NCBI GenBank assembly: GCA_016219275.1 | Contig: JACRBM010000024.1 | Span: forward strand, 87,858-151,857 | Direction of reading: 5' to 3' | Origin: Chloroflexota bacterium | GTDB lineage: Bacteria > Chloroflexota > Anaerolineae > UBA4142 | DNA length: 64,000 bases | Part shown: one piece after another, positions 49,521-58,869 of the stretch | Layout of the letters: each line of letters starts with the position of its first letter | How positions within the stretch are numbered: position 1 is the first letter of the stretch | Position numbers and translations under genes: made by a program | The notes under the pieces: generated by a model | Seen by the model: only the letters and a program-made list of their open reading frames with translations | What the model was told of the DNA's origin: nothing | Databases searched by the model: none

Positions 49521-49778
49521 TCAACCGCCGCTAATCGCCATCACGATTCGCACGCGATCATTTGGCGCGAGCGGCGCGTCCAGATTCGGCGCGAGAGTTT
49601 GGTTGACGAAAATTTTGATGTGCTCGCGAATTTCGTCTTGCTCGTTAATGATGCGAAAGCGAATGCCCGGAAACTGTCGCTCCAGATCCGCGAACAATTC
49701 CGCAAGCGTCGCGCCATTCGCTTCGACCTGAGCCGCGTTCGTGTACGCGCGAAGCGGTGTGGGAATGTGGACTTGCAT
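49521..49778 (-). CDS. ThiS/MoaD-family ubiquitin-like protein
   Basis: 85 residues with the beta-grasp fold and the C-terminal Gly-Gly (VRIVMAISGG) that is adenylated and thiocarboxylated in sulfur carriers. The MoaE or ThiF partners are absent here; the neighbour is a BNR beta-propeller protein. It may carry sulfur for an unknown purpose or tag a protein. ATG at 49778, weak ribosome site. Confidence 0.85.
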   Translation of the reverse strand: MQVHIPTPLRAYTNAAQVEANGATLAELFADLERQFPGIRFRIINEQDEIREHIKIFVNQTLAPNLDAPLAPNDRVRIVMAISGG

Positions 49779-49794
49779 AATTTGCCTACGGATT

Positions 49795-49863
49795 GTCATT
49801 TCGAGCGGAGCGAGAAATCTCGCGCACAACTGGTAAGATTTCTCGCGTGCGCTCGAAATGACA
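49795..49863. repeat. Palindromic CATTTCGAGCG element
   Basis: GTCATTTCGAGCGGAGCGAGAAATC mirrored by GATTTCTCGCGTGCGCTCGAAATGAC. It lies between the propeller and ThiS/MoaD-like genes and would fold in their shared message. Confidence 0.7.
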
Positions 49864-49868
49864 ATTGC

Positions 49869-51029
49869 TCATAACTCCACCGCGCGCACCGAATAGATTT
49901 CCGGGAGCGAGGTCAGAAGCCGCGTCCACGATTCGCCTTCGTTGCGACTCGCCCACACTTCGCCGCCGGTCGTGCCGAGATAGACGCCGACCGGATCGTG
50001 CGAATCCGCGTTCATCGCTTGGCGTTTCACCGAAAACCAACCGTGCTGGGTCGGAAAACCTTTGGTCTGTTTCTTCCACGTTTTGCCGCCATTGTGCGTG
50101 ACGAACGCCGCCGGTTTTCCATTCGGGCTGACGCGTCCCAACGGAAAAGAACCGTCGAGAGGGAAAATCCAAACGGTGTTTGGGTCGCGCGGATGTGTAA
50201 CAATCGGATATGAGTGATCGCTGTACGGCTTTGGTAATTTTTTGCCGATGTTTTCCCAAACGCCTTTTTTGCGATCCATTGTGTACACCCCGAAATGATT
50301 TTGCATATAAAATCGATCGGGGTCGAGCGGATTCATTTCCACGCGATGCGGATCGTGTCCCACTTCGGCATCGGGAACTGGAAGAAACTCGGACACGAGT
50401 CCTTTGTTCAACGGATGCCAATCGCGTCCTTTATCCTGCGATTCAAACACGCCGCCGCCAGAGAGACAAAGATACATGTGCCTGGCGTCGCGCGGATCAA
50501 TCATCACCGAATGGAGCGTCGGTCCATCGGGTGGTCCTTGATCCGGCGGATTCCACCAGGTCTGGAATTGGGGATGTTGATTGAACCCGTTGACCGGTTC
50601 CCAGGTCGCGCCATCATCCTCCGAACGAAACAATCCTTGGGGCGATGTGCCGATGTACCACACACCGGGTTCGCTCGCGTGACCCGGCGAAATCCAAAAG
50701 TTGTGATGCACCGAAATGCCGGTCTCGCCTTCGGGCGCTTTGGGAAACGCGGGTGGCTGGGTCGCCTCCTTCCACGTCTTGCCCAAATCGGTCGAGCGAA
50801 AAACAGTCGGACCGAGATGCCCGGTGCGCGCGCCCATCAAGATCGTGCGACTGCCGCGCGAGTCCATCACCATATCGTTGACGACCGCGCCGATAAAGAT
50901 GCCGTCGGACAGTTTCCACTTGCGCCGCGTTTTATCGCCGCGCAAAATGAACGCACCCTTGCGCGTGCCGATGAGCAAGGCAACTGCGCCGGATGCGGGT
51001 TTGGGAACGGTTATATTTGGTTTTGCCAT
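49869..51029 (-). CDS. BNR/Asp-box beta-propeller protein (sialidase-like fold)
   Basis: 386 residues with several Asp-box repeats: STDLGKTWKE, SEDDGATWEP, SQDKGRDWHP, THNGGKTWKK, SRNEGESWTR. That indicates a six- or seven-bladed propeller of the sialidase/VPS10/YCF48 type. No signal peptide, so probably cytoplasmic; sialidase catalytic residues were not identified. ATG at 51029 follows AAGGAGGG. Probable operon with the ThiS/MoaD-like gene downstream. Confidence 0.82.
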   Translation of the reverse strand: MAKPNITVPKPASGAVALLIGTRKGAFILRGDKTRRKWKLSDGIFIGAVVNDMVMDSRGSRTILMGARTGHLGPTVFRSTDLGKTWKEATQPPAFPKAPEGETGISVHHNFWISPGHASEPGVWYIGTSPQGLFRSEDDGATWEPVNGFNQHPQFQTWWNPPDQGPPDGPTLHSVMIDPRDARHMYLCLSGGGVFESQDKGRDWHPLNKGLVSEFLPVPDAEVGHDPHRVEMNPLDPDRFYMQNHFGVYTMDRKKGVWENIGKKLPKPYSDHSYPIVTHPRDPNTVWIFPLDGSFPLGRVSPNGKPAAFVTHNGGKTWKKQTKGFPTQHGWFSVKRQAMNADSHDPVGVYLGTTGGEVWASRNEGESWTRLLTSLPEIYSVRAVEL

Positions 51030-51060
51030 TACACCCTCCTTCAGGTGAACACGTGGCAAC

Positions 51061-51089
51061 ATTCTAGCAGAACGGGTGTTCGTCGTCAA
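51061..51089 (-). promoter_or_regulatory. Promoter of the propeller gene
   Basis: On the minus strand TTGACG, 17-base spacer, TAGAAT. Start near 51054, 25 bases before the ATG. Just upstream (51097-51143) is an AACCTTGCGAAGGTTT...CTTTGCAAGGTT hairpin-rich repeat. Confidence 0.75.
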
Positions 51090-51147
51090 GAGGGGGGCGA
51101 ACCTCCGAACCTTGCGAAGGTTTCACACTCCGCGCCTTTGCAAGGTT

Positions 51148-51606
51148 TTATGTTGGTTTGTCGTCGGGACGTGCTCCGACGATTTGTTCAAAGCGCGGAT
51201 CGTATCGCATCTCTTCGAGGTCGGGATCGCGCCACGCCCAAGCGCGATCAAAGTCGTCTTGCTTTGCGGCACGAGATAAATGCTCAAAGGCAAGTTCTCG
51301 ATTATCACAAATAGATTCAAAGCAAGCAAGGTTATACCAGTCTTCGGGCGGTATAGCCGATTCTGCTTTCATTGCGTAATTTGCGAAATCAGTTTTGTGT
51401 CCCAATTTTTTGTGAACGGCAGCCAGCCCAAAAATCGTGTTCAAATCTTTCGGAGAAAGAACGCTCAACCGTTCAAGAAAATGCAACGCGTCTCGATCTT
51501 TTTGTTGGTAGCGAAGTACCTGAATAAGATAGTTGCAATATTCTTGATTTGTTGGGTCAAGTTCAAGTACCTTCCGATAACACCGTTCTGCTTCGACGTA
51601 ATCCCC
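51148..51606 (-). pseudogene. TPR-protein fragment without a start
   Basis: The open frame gives DYVEAERCYRKVLELDPTNQ, RDALHFLERLSVLSPKDLN and further TPR-like helices to ARPDDKPT. A TGA closes the frame at 51607-51609 just upstream, and no start codon with a ribosome site precedes the first repeat. Only TTG codons inside could serve. Most likely a 5'-truncated gene. Confidence 0.6.
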
Positions 51607-51647
51607 TCAATGAAACTCCGTTGATGGGTTGAAGTGATTCTTACTGG

Positions 51648-52214
51648 TTACGATTTTTTCAACTCTATGTACCGAAAACATCCGACGACATGATCGTTCA
51701 CCATTCCCGCCGCCTGCATGAACGCGTAGCAAATCGTCGAGCCGACGAACTTGAAGCCGCGCGCTTGCAAATCCTTACTCATCGCGTCCGATTCTTTTGA
51801 CTTGGCTGGAATTTCCTTCAACGATTTCCACTGGTTGCGAATCGTCTTGCCGCCGGTGAATTGCCAGATGTACTGGTCGAACGAGCCGAACTCTTTTTGG
51901 ATTTCGAGAAAGCGTTGCGCGTTGCCAATCGTCGCCGCAATTTTCGCGCGATTGCGAACGATGCCGGCATCGGCAAGCAAGCGTTTCGTATCGCGCGCGT
52001 TGTATTTCGCAATTTTCTGCGCGGCGAAATTGTGGAACGCGCGGCGAAAATTCTCGCGCTTGTTCAGGATGATTTGCCACGACAAGCCGGCTTGGAACGC
52101 GTCGAGGACGAGAAACTCGAACAGTTTGCGGTCGTCGTGAACCGGCGTGCCCCATTCGTTATCGTGATACGCGATCATCAGTTCGTTGTCCTGGGGCCAT
52201 TCACAGCGTTTCAA
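51648..52214 (-). CDS. tag: DNA-3-methyladenine glycosylase I
   Basis: 188 residues. Excises 3-methyladenine from alkylated DNA. The zinc-snap ligands sit where expected in Tag: Cys4, His17, His175 (NDHVVGC) and Cys179. Also DAFQAGLSWQIILNKRENFRRAF and the conserved start CEWPQDNELMIAYHDNEWG. ATG at 52214. Confidence 0.95.
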   Translation of the reverse strand: MKRCEWPQDNELMIAYHDNEWGTPVHDDRKLFEFLVLDAFQAGLSWQIILNKRENFRRAFHNFAAQKIAKYNARDTKRLLADAGIVRNRAKIAATIGNAQRFLEIQKEFGSFDQYIWQFTGGKTIRNQWKSLKEIPAKSKESDAMSKDLQARGFKFVGSTICYAFMQAAGMVNDHVVGCFRYIELKKS

Positions 52215-52375
52215 TGCATGCTCCTTGCCTAATCAGCACCTTCGCCAATCAAGGACTGAATGCAAAACTGAGAACCACGATCCGCGTTTGGCGATGGCAT
52301 TGCGATTTAATTGGATTACACGGCATTGTAGTGACTTTGGGTCTATCGGTCAATGGGCATTGAACCGCGTAACTT

Positions 52376-52404
52376 TTGACGAACTAGGGTGTCTCGTTTA
52401 TACT
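52376..52404 (+). promoter_or_regulatory. Promoter of the polysaccharide cluster
   Basis: TTGACG, 17-base spacer, TATACT. Start near 52411. The preceding 52215-52375 holds no gene. Confidence 0.75.
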
Positions 52405-52513
52405 CTCATTGAAAAATGCCCTGTATTCGTCCGGACTCGGTACAGTGAACTCAGCGGAGATTTGCAACGGGCAGCTTGCTCAAGTCCATGTCCGCGTCGA
52501 ACAAGATCACGAT

Positions 52514-53841
52514 TGATTCTGCATAAATGGAGCCGGTTCATCCTTCCTAGTATTTCTTCTGTTTCCAAGCGCTTGCTAATTAGTGGAGTGTGGGCTGTCA
52601 GCGGAACGGGCATGATGATGGCGCTGAGTCTAGCCGGCAATGCGCTCTTGGCGCGATTGCTTACGCCGTCGGATATGGGAGCGTATTTTTATGCCGCGAG
52701 TCTGGCAATCTTTTTTGCCGCGGTTGCCCAGCTGGGGCTTGGACGCATCGCAACAAAAACGATTGCGGAGAATTTGGCGGTCGGCGATGCCGGAGGCGCA
52801 AGGCAATCGGCGAAAGCCATTTTGCGCCTCGGCGCGCTCGCGGCGCGGGGGCTTGTCGTCATCGCCAGCGCCGCGAGCGGCATGCTGGGTCTTTCGCTCG
52901 TCTTTGTTTTGCTCGTTCCACTTTGGATATTCGTCGAATCGGCGCAACGATTGATTGCCGAAGTCTTGCGCGGCTTTGACGATATTCGTGCGGCGACGCT
53001 GTTTGGCGGACTGGTAGCCGCTGGGGTGTTTGTGGGATTGCTTTGGATCGTCTCGCTAACCCCTAGTCCGCTCGATCAAATTCATGCTGTAGAGTTGAAA
53101 ATAAGCTCCATCGCTTTTTCGACGATTTTGGCGCTTGTCGTCTTGTGGCGCATGTTCAATACTCAAGTTGTATCCGCCTCAATCAATACGAGACTATCCT
53201 CCCCGTCGCTCCTGCGACAATCGGCGCCCATCTTGATTACCAACTTGACTTGGTTGACCATGGCGCAGAGCGACATTTGGATTGTGGCGGCGTTTCGTCA
53301 CCCATCCGAAGTGGCGGTCTATGGAGCGGCGGCGCGTCTAGCGATACTCGTCTCCGTGCCGCTCGATATTGTGAATGCGGTAATCGCTCCCAGTATCGCC
53401 AGGTTGTACAAACTGGGACGAAAAAATGAACTAGAAAAAATGCTCCGCGACAGCGCGACCCTGGCGAGTATCGCGTCTATAGCGAGTCTAATTCTGTACA
53501 TGTCGCTCGGCGCTGATATTTTGGAGTTCGTCTATGGATCCGTTTATCGCGATGGGGCAATGGTATTGGCGCTAACAAGTCTGGGGCAAATTGTAAATGT
53601 CTGGTCGGGATCGTGCGGACTGGCGCTGATGATGACGGACCATCAACGTGCCTTGATGCTAATTTCGGTTTTACGGAGTGTGCTGACGGTGAGCGCCGCG
53701 CTGGCGCTCGTTCAGCCACTTGGTATCGTTGGCGTCGCCGGAGTGATGGCGTTAGGTGTCGCTCTGCAAAACATTTGGACGCTTGGATACGTCAAGCACG
53801 CGGTGGGAATCTGGACCCATGCGCGGATGTGGATACGTTGA
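52514..53841 (+). CDS. Polysaccharide flippase (Wzx/MATE-like)
   Basis: About 442 residues with 12 or more hydrophobic segments; ISGVWAVSGTGMMMALSLAGNALLARLLTPSDMGAYF is the typical start of oligosaccharide flippases of the MOP superfamily. Moves lipid-linked sugars across the membrane. The start is uncertain: no ATG with a ribosome site lies in frame after the promoter; TTG at 52514 is used, and the conserved part begins near 52560. Confidence 0.8.
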
Positions 53842-53859
53842 AGAAGGAGTGGCGATCCA

Positions 53860-54504
53860 ATGGAGATCAAACCGCTGTTGATTCTTGGCGACGGCACGTT
53901 TGCAACCGAGACGCTCGATATTGCAGAGACCGCCGGCGGATTCAAACCGCTGGGCTTTGTCAATAGTCTGGAACGTCCTGCGTCAGGGGCAGTCCACGCT
54001 GGCTTGCCAGTGTTTTGGATTGATGAGATTCCTTTCCGACCAGCTGAATGTTATTTGGTCGCCGGAATTGTGAGTACAACACGTCGCAATTTTATCGAAA
54101 CGATGCTGGCGCGTGATTACAAATTTACTTCGGTGATTCACCCCTCGGCGACCATTTCCCGTCGCTCTAGCATCGCGGCTGGGTGTGTGATTAACGCGGG
54201 TGTGGTCATTTCGGCAAACACTCGCGTTCAAGCGCATGTGATTTTGAACCGGGGTTGTTTGATCGGTCACGATAATTTGATTCAGCCGTTTTGCACCATT
54301 GGTCCAGGGGCGAATCTAGCCGGCGGTTTAGAAATCGGCGAAGGCGCGTATATCGCCGTGGGCGCGGTGATTCGAGACCATGTGACCATCGGCGCCGGGT
54401 CGGTGGTTGGCGGAGGCGCGGTTGTGGTCAAATCGGTGCCGCCGAACGTGCTGGTGGCTGGCTTGCCCGCGCAAATCATGAAAACAGATGTCAAAGGACT
54501 ATAG
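53860..54504 (+). CDS. NeuD-type sugar O-acyltransferase
   Basis: 214 residues. An N-terminal Rossmann-like part (LLILGDGTFATETLDIAE) is followed by a left-handed hexapeptide helix (VIHPSATISRRSSIAAG ... GLEIGEGAYIAVGAVIRDHVTIGAGSVVGGGAVV). Transfers acetyl or related groups to a sugar from acyl-CoA. Eighteen bases after the flippase stop. Confidence 0.87.
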   Translation: MEIKPLLILGDGTFATETLDIAETAGGFKPLGFVNSLERPASGAVHAGLPVFWIDEIPFRPAECYLVAGIVSTTRRNFIETMLARDYKFTSVIHPSATISRRSSIAAGCVINAGVVISANTRVQAHVILNRGCLIGHDNLIQPFCTIGPGANLAGGLEIGEGAYIAVGAVIRDHVTIGAGSVVGGGAVVVKSVPPNVLVAGLPAQIMKTDVKGL

Positions 54505-54506
54505 CC

Positions 54507-55349
54507 ATGAACGATCTAGCCACACCGCTGGTTATCAATGCGGCGATCACCGGAATGGTGCCGCGCAAAAAAGACAATCCAGCCGTGCCAACGACACCAG
54601 AGGAAATTGCTCAAGATGTGGAACGCTGCTACCAAGCTGGGGCGCGAACGATTCACATTCATGCGCGGGGCGATGATGAAGAGCCGACCTATCACCGCCA
54701 AGTCTTCTCCGAAATCATTCGCGGGATCCGCAAACGAATTCCGCAAGCAATCATCTGCGTGACGACAAGCGGTCGCGTGTACAAAACGTTCGCAGAACGC
54801 AGCGATCCACTTGAACTTGATGGCGATGTCACACCGGACTTGGCGTCGCTGACGCTGGGCTCGATGAATTTTCCCAGGCATGCATCCGTTAACGAACCTG
54901 AGATGATTGGGCGGCTGGCGGCGCGGATGGCAGAGCGCGGGATCGTGCCCGAACTTGAGATCTTTGAGTTTGGGATGCTTGATTACGCGCACTATCTAAT
55001 TGGCAAACGGATCCTCCAGCCACCGTTCGTGTTCAACATCATCCTGGGTTCGCTCGGGACGCTGACCGCGACGCCGCTGAATTTGGCGCTCATGGTCGAA
55101 CGCTTGCCCCAACCCGCGTTTTGGTCGGTGGGCGGCATCGGGCGCTTTCAATTCCCGATGAACGCGCTGGGCGTCGTGATGGGTGGTCATGTGCGGATCG
55201 GTCTCGAAGACAATCTCTATATGGACGCCGCCAAGACCGATCCTGCCACCAACGAACGCTTGATTCAACGCATTGCGAAGCTGGCGTGCGCGACCGGTCG
55301 CACGATTGCAACGCCGGAACAAGCTCGAATGCTGATTGGCTTGAGATGA
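54507..55349 (+). CDS. BKACE (DUF849) beta-keto acid cleavage-type enzyme
   Basis: 280 residues, TIM barrel. Metal ligands HIHAR (His50, His52) and the later Glu in RIGLEDNLY. The family condenses a beta-keto acid with acetyl-CoA and splits it; founding member is lysine-pathway Kce. Here it stands inside a polysaccharide cluster, so its substrate may be a keto-sugar or keto-acid decoration (inference). Stop overlaps the next start. Confidence 0.87.
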   Translation: MNDLATPLVINAAITGMVPRKKDNPAVPTTPEEIAQDVERCYQAGARTIHIHARGDDEEPTYHRQVFSEIIRGIRKRIPQAIICVTTSGRVYKTFAERSDPLELDGDVTPDLASLTLGSMNFPRHASVNEPEMIGRLAARMAERGIVPELEIFEFGMLDYAHYLIGKRILQPPFVFNIILGSLGTLTATPLNLALMVERLPQPAFWSVGGIGRFQFPMNALGVVMGGHVRIGLEDNLYMDAAKTDPATNERLIQRIAKLACATGRTIATPEQARMLIGLR

Positions 55350-56641
55350 CCCCGGCGGATGCGCGGAACTGGTCCGACGAAAAATCGCCGCGGGTTTTGT
55401 TGGTGGGACCTGCCTTTCCAAATCAGGAGATGGGGGGATTGCCGCTGGCGCTAAACGATGTCGCCGAACAATTGCGCCGCCACGGCTGGGAGGTCGACGC
55501 GGCGATCTATGCGACTGCCGCGAATGGCGACCCGCGCGGCGAGACGCGTTCCTTGCGTTCTACGTTCCTGAGCAATCGCTTGGAACCCTGGCAACGCTGG
55601 CGCGCGTTGATGAATCTGTGGCTGGCGTTGCCCGAGAACATTCGCCAATTCACCTCCATACTCACGCGCCCTAATTCGTATTTTGTAAACGCATCGAATA
55701 ATTTGCAAGCCATCGAACAAATCCTGGCAAGCTGTCATGCTGATCTCGTTCTCGTTTGCGTGGATGGCAGCGCGCCCGGCACGGCGGCTCTGGTGGCGGA
55801 ACGACACCCGCGCGTGGCGGCGATCAGTCTTGCCGGTTTAGCGAATGAATTGAACGCGCAGTGGTGGGATTGGATGCGGGGAATCGTTGCGGTGAGATTA
55901 CGCAGCCAAGCGCATCCCTTTCTGTTTCGCCGCGTCTTGCCACACCAACTCCGTTACGCGGTATTCGCCAGCCGGCATTGGCAAGGTCAAGCGACGCAAG
56001 CTGGCTTGAAGGCGCCAAGCCACACGATTTACTTTGGGGTGCCGTTACCGGAACCTCTGCCGCGAGTGACAAACATGCGCGGGCGCTTGTTGTGGGTAGG
56101 TCAAATGACTCGCAACAAAGGGCTGCATTTATTCTTGGAGGCGTTGCCGCAAATTCGCAAGCGCATTCCAAAGGTCACTTTGACGGTCGTCGCGACCGAG
56201 GGATTACCGGGTTATCGCGAACTCGTGAGGAGCATGATCAGAAAATATAACCTGCAGGATATCGTGACGATTCTGCCCCCGGTTCCGCGCAGCGCATTGC
56301 GCCAGCTATATGCCGAACACGATATTCTGCTGTTCTACTCGATCTATGCCGAGCCAGTCGCCCTTGTTTTAATGGAAGCGTATGCGGCAGGAATTCCGGT
56401 GGTCTCATCCAAGGCAAACGGAGACGCGTTGCTTGCGCAAGACCAAGTAACTTGCCTGTGTTATGATCCCCGCCGAATCGAGACGCTGGTTGATGCGGTT
56501 GCGCGAATGTACAATAATGCCGAGATGCGCCGGATAGTTTCACATCGCGCGCAAGAAATCGTCAGAGAAAATTTTTCGTTGGCTGCGATGGGAGATGCCT
56601 ATGATCGCCTGCTCCACACGATCATCAATGAAAATCCATAG
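55346..56641 (+). CDS. Family 4 (group 1) glycosyltransferase
   Basis: 431 residues, GT-B fold. N-terminal VLLVGPAFPNQEMGGLPLALNDVAEQL; C-terminal donor site RLLWVGQMTRNKGLHLFLEAL and EPVALVLMEAYAAGIPVVSSKANG (E-x7-E motif). Adds a nucleotide-activated sugar to the growing glycan. ATGA overlap with the BKACE gene. Confidence 0.88.
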   Translation: MTPADARNWSDEKSPRVLLVGPAFPNQEMGGLPLALNDVAEQLRRHGWEVDAAIYATAANGDPRGETRSLRSTFLSNRLEPWQRWRALMNLWLALPENIRQFTSILTRPNSYFVNASNNLQAIEQILASCHADLVLVCVDGSAPGTAALVAERHPRVAAISLAGLANELNAQWWDWMRGIVAVRLRSQAHPFLFRRVLPHQLRYAVFASRHWQGQATQAGLKAPSHTIYFGVPLPEPLPRVTNMRGRLLWVGQMTRNKGLHLFLEALPQIRKRIPKVTLTVVATEGLPGYRELVRSMIRKYNLQDIVTILPPVPRSALRQLYAEHDILLFYSIYAEPVALVLMEAYAAGIPVVSSKANGDALLAQDQVTCLCYDPRRIETLVDAVARMYNNAEMRRIVSHRAQEIVRENFSLAAMGDAYDRLLHTIINENP

Positions 56642-56697
56642 CGGCGCATTTCCGACGCCATTGGAGGATGGCGCAGTTGTTGATCGTTGGAGTTGTT

Positions 56698-56725
56698 GCC
56701 GTGCTATGCACGGCATTTCATTTTC
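56698..56725 (+). terminator. Hairpin after the polysaccharide cluster
   Basis: GCCGTGC-TAT-GCACGGC followed by ATTTCATTTT. Between two converging genes. Confidence 0.6.
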
Positions 56726-57618
56726 TACTCCAATCCGTAAACTTGTTTCGGCGCGAGATAATCGGAAAATCGGTCAATCAGTTTTTTGCGAACCGAATAA
56801 CACAAATGGCACGCATCCACATAACCCGCGTCGTGCGGCACGTTGTATTCCGTCGCCAAACGCGCGGGACCTCCGTCAATCAGCGCGCGAGCAATCGGGT
56901 GCGCGTCCGCGCGATAATTTTTAACGAGCGCGGGGAGCGGCGTGCGCCACGCGTTGCCCATACCCAAGCCCTGACAGAGGTACACATTGCCGTACGCATC
57001 AATGTGCACCCGTCCTGGATTTGCCAATTCTTCGTGTGGACATTCGGTGAACGAATCCCAGGATTGTGTGGCAAGTCCGGCGGTCAATTTCTCTGCCGCG
57101 CGTCCGCGAAACATGACGCCGCCGCCGATAACCGGTGCGCCCTTCGCTTGGGCGGAATTAGTTTGAACCGTCGGCTTTTCGATGCAGATCGAATTCGTCG
57201 GCAAGCCCAATCGCTTTGCCGCGCGGAGCGCGCGTTTCGCCGGACTATCCGCTGCATCCGAATGAAACGCGTCATCGCTGATGCTGAGATCGGCGATGCC
57301 CAGGTCGCGTAGCGGCGCGAACCACAATGCGGCATCGTCTTCGCTCGTCGCGAAATACGCGTTCGTGACAATGCCGACTTGGAATCCACGCGCCCGTGCC
57401 GACCGGATGCTCTCGATCAGCAACGGATAAAACAGAAACGACTCGCCGCCCTCAAAGTAGATCGAATTGATCGTGCCGATCTTTTCGGCTTGGTCGAGAA
57501 CTTGCTCGACCTGGCTCAACGTAAACGTACCTTTGGCGAACGGACTACCGAACACAAAACAGTGATCGCATTCAAACGCACATTGGTACGTGAGCAGAAA
57601 ATGAATACCGGTGAGCAT
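56725..57618 (-). CDS. Radical SAM protein
   Basis: 297 residues. Cluster motif CAFECDHC (Cys13, Cys17, Cys20), then YFEGGESFLF and GIVTNAYF. A later ECPHEELANPGRVHIDAYGNVYLCQG and ACHLCYSVRKK suggest an extra iron-sulfur site like SPASM/twitch proteins. Substrate unknown. Ten bases after the YcaQ-like gene's stop, so one operon. Confidence 0.82.
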   Translation of the reverse strand: MLTGIHFLLTYQCAFECDHCFVFGSPFAKGTFTLSQVEQVLDQAEKIGTINSIYFEGGESFLFYPLLIESIRSARARGFQVGIVTNAYFATSEDDAALWFAPLRDLGIADLSISDDAFHSDAADSPAKRALRAAKRLGLPTNSICIEKPTVQTNSAQAKGAPVIGGGVMFRGRAAEKLTAGLATQSWDSFTECPHEELANPGRVHIDAYGNVYLCQGLGMGNAWRTPLPALVKNYRADAHPIARALIDGGPARLATEYNVPHDAGYVDACHLCYSVRKKLIDRFSDYLAPKQVYGLE

Positions 57619-57627
57619 GTTGCCTCC

Positions 57628-58869
57628 TTACAAGAGTCTCGCTTTCCAAATTTTGGGTACGCGCCGCGTGTACGTAATGTCCTCCGCGCCGAGAAACGCG
57701 CTGAGTGCCTCAATCGCGTTTGCAATCGCGCGCGCGGCGTTCGCCGGCGCGTTCGGTTCGGCGTAGACCGCGTTGATGTGATAGCGCGCGTTCGCGCGAT
57801 CCATCGTCGAATCAATTCGTCCGATCAACCGGTCGCCGTGCAGGATCGGCAGGACGTAATAACCGAATTTGCGTTTCGCGGCGGGCGTGTAAATTTCCAT
57901 CGTGTAATCGAAATCGAAAAATAATTTTGTGCGCGCGCGGTCGCAAATCAAGTTGTCGAACGGCGATAATAGCGTTGTGTGCGGTTGCCATTCGTCGGCT
58001 TTAATCTTTTCGAGCAACGGCACATCGTCCGCGTGGAGGTACCACTCGCCTTGCCAATCGGCGACTTGTACGCGCAGGATACGTTTTTCGTTCTCCAATT
58101 CGGCGAGCACGCGATTCAAATTCGGATATCGCCCGCGAATGAAATGTTGCTGAATCTGGCGCGGCGTCGCGACGCCCAGCGCGCGGAGAGATTTCTGCGC
58201 CGCGGCACGCACAATCTCACGCGCACTCCACCTCTCGCGCGGCGTCCACTCAGGTAGAAAGGTTTTGCTCAAGCCCCATTTTTTTTGAATGCCCTCGCGC
58301 CCAACGACCATCAACGTGCCTTGCATCCACAAGAAATCCAACATCCGACTGACGGTACGACCCGAAGTCCAGCCGGTCGAGACCCAGGCACGCGAGGCGT
58401 CGCCGCTCTCGCCCAGGTCGCGCGAAAGCATCGCGCCATGTCGACGAATCTGCGCGAGAATTCTGCGCCGCATCACATCGTTTTGTTTGGTCCATGCACG
58501 CACGCGTTCCGACCACGGTGAATCGCCCTTGGCATAGCCGCGCATCCGCGCGCCGTGAATCGGATAATCCTCCGTCAAGACGATGCTCGCACAGTGCGCC
58601 CAGTACTCGAACAGTTTGCGCTCCTGCCACATCAACGCGTCGAGATGCGCGGAATCGAAATTGCCAAGCCGACTCCACAGCACGAGCAAGTGACTGCGCG
58701 CGACTGCGCTGATCGGATCAATCTGGATACAACCCAGGTCGCGCACGAGGTTGAGGATGCCCTCTGCATCCGCACCGTGTCGCGCGTGAGCGAGGTGTTG
58801 CCGCGTGATCGCCAAGCGACGCGCGTGAGTCGGAGTCAATGAAAAAAGTGTGTGTGTGTGTTCAGTCAT
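57628..58869 (-). CDS. YcaQ/AlkX-like winged-helix DNA glycosylase (HTH_42)
   Basis: 413 residues. The catalytic Q-x-D motif is CIQIDPISAVARSHLLVLWSRLG (Gln49, Asp51), as in glycosylases that unhook interstrand crosslinks. Three winged-helix domains follow (for example GVATPRQIQQHFIRGRYPNLNRVL). ATG at 58869 overlaps the original stop of the split ACT gene (ATGA), showing ancestral coupling. Confidence 0.87.
   Translation of the reverse strand: MTEHTHTLFSLTPTHARRLAITRQHLAHARHGADAEGILNLVRDLGCIQIDPISAVARSHLLVLWSRLGNFDSAHLDALMWQERKLFEYWAHCASIVLTEDYPIHGARMRGYAKGDSPWSERVRAWTKQNDVMRRRILAQIRRHGAMLSRDLGESGDASRAWVSTGWTSGRTVSRMLDFLWMQGTLMVVGREGIQKKWGLSKTFLPEWTPRERWSAREIVRAAAQKSLRALGVATPRQIQQHFIRGRYPNLNRVLAELENEKRILRVQVADWQGEWYLHADDVPLLEKIKADEWQPHTTLLSPFDNLICDRARTKLFFDFDYTMEIYTPAAKRKFGYYVLPILHGDRLIGRIDSTMDRANARYHINAVYAEPNAPANAARAIANAIEALSAFLGAEDITYTRRVPKIWKARLL

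Noticed and set aside
51148..51486. Intact 112-residue TPR protein
   Set aside because: The only available starts are TTG codons inside a repeat helix, while clear TPR coding continues upstream to a stop; better read as a truncated gene.
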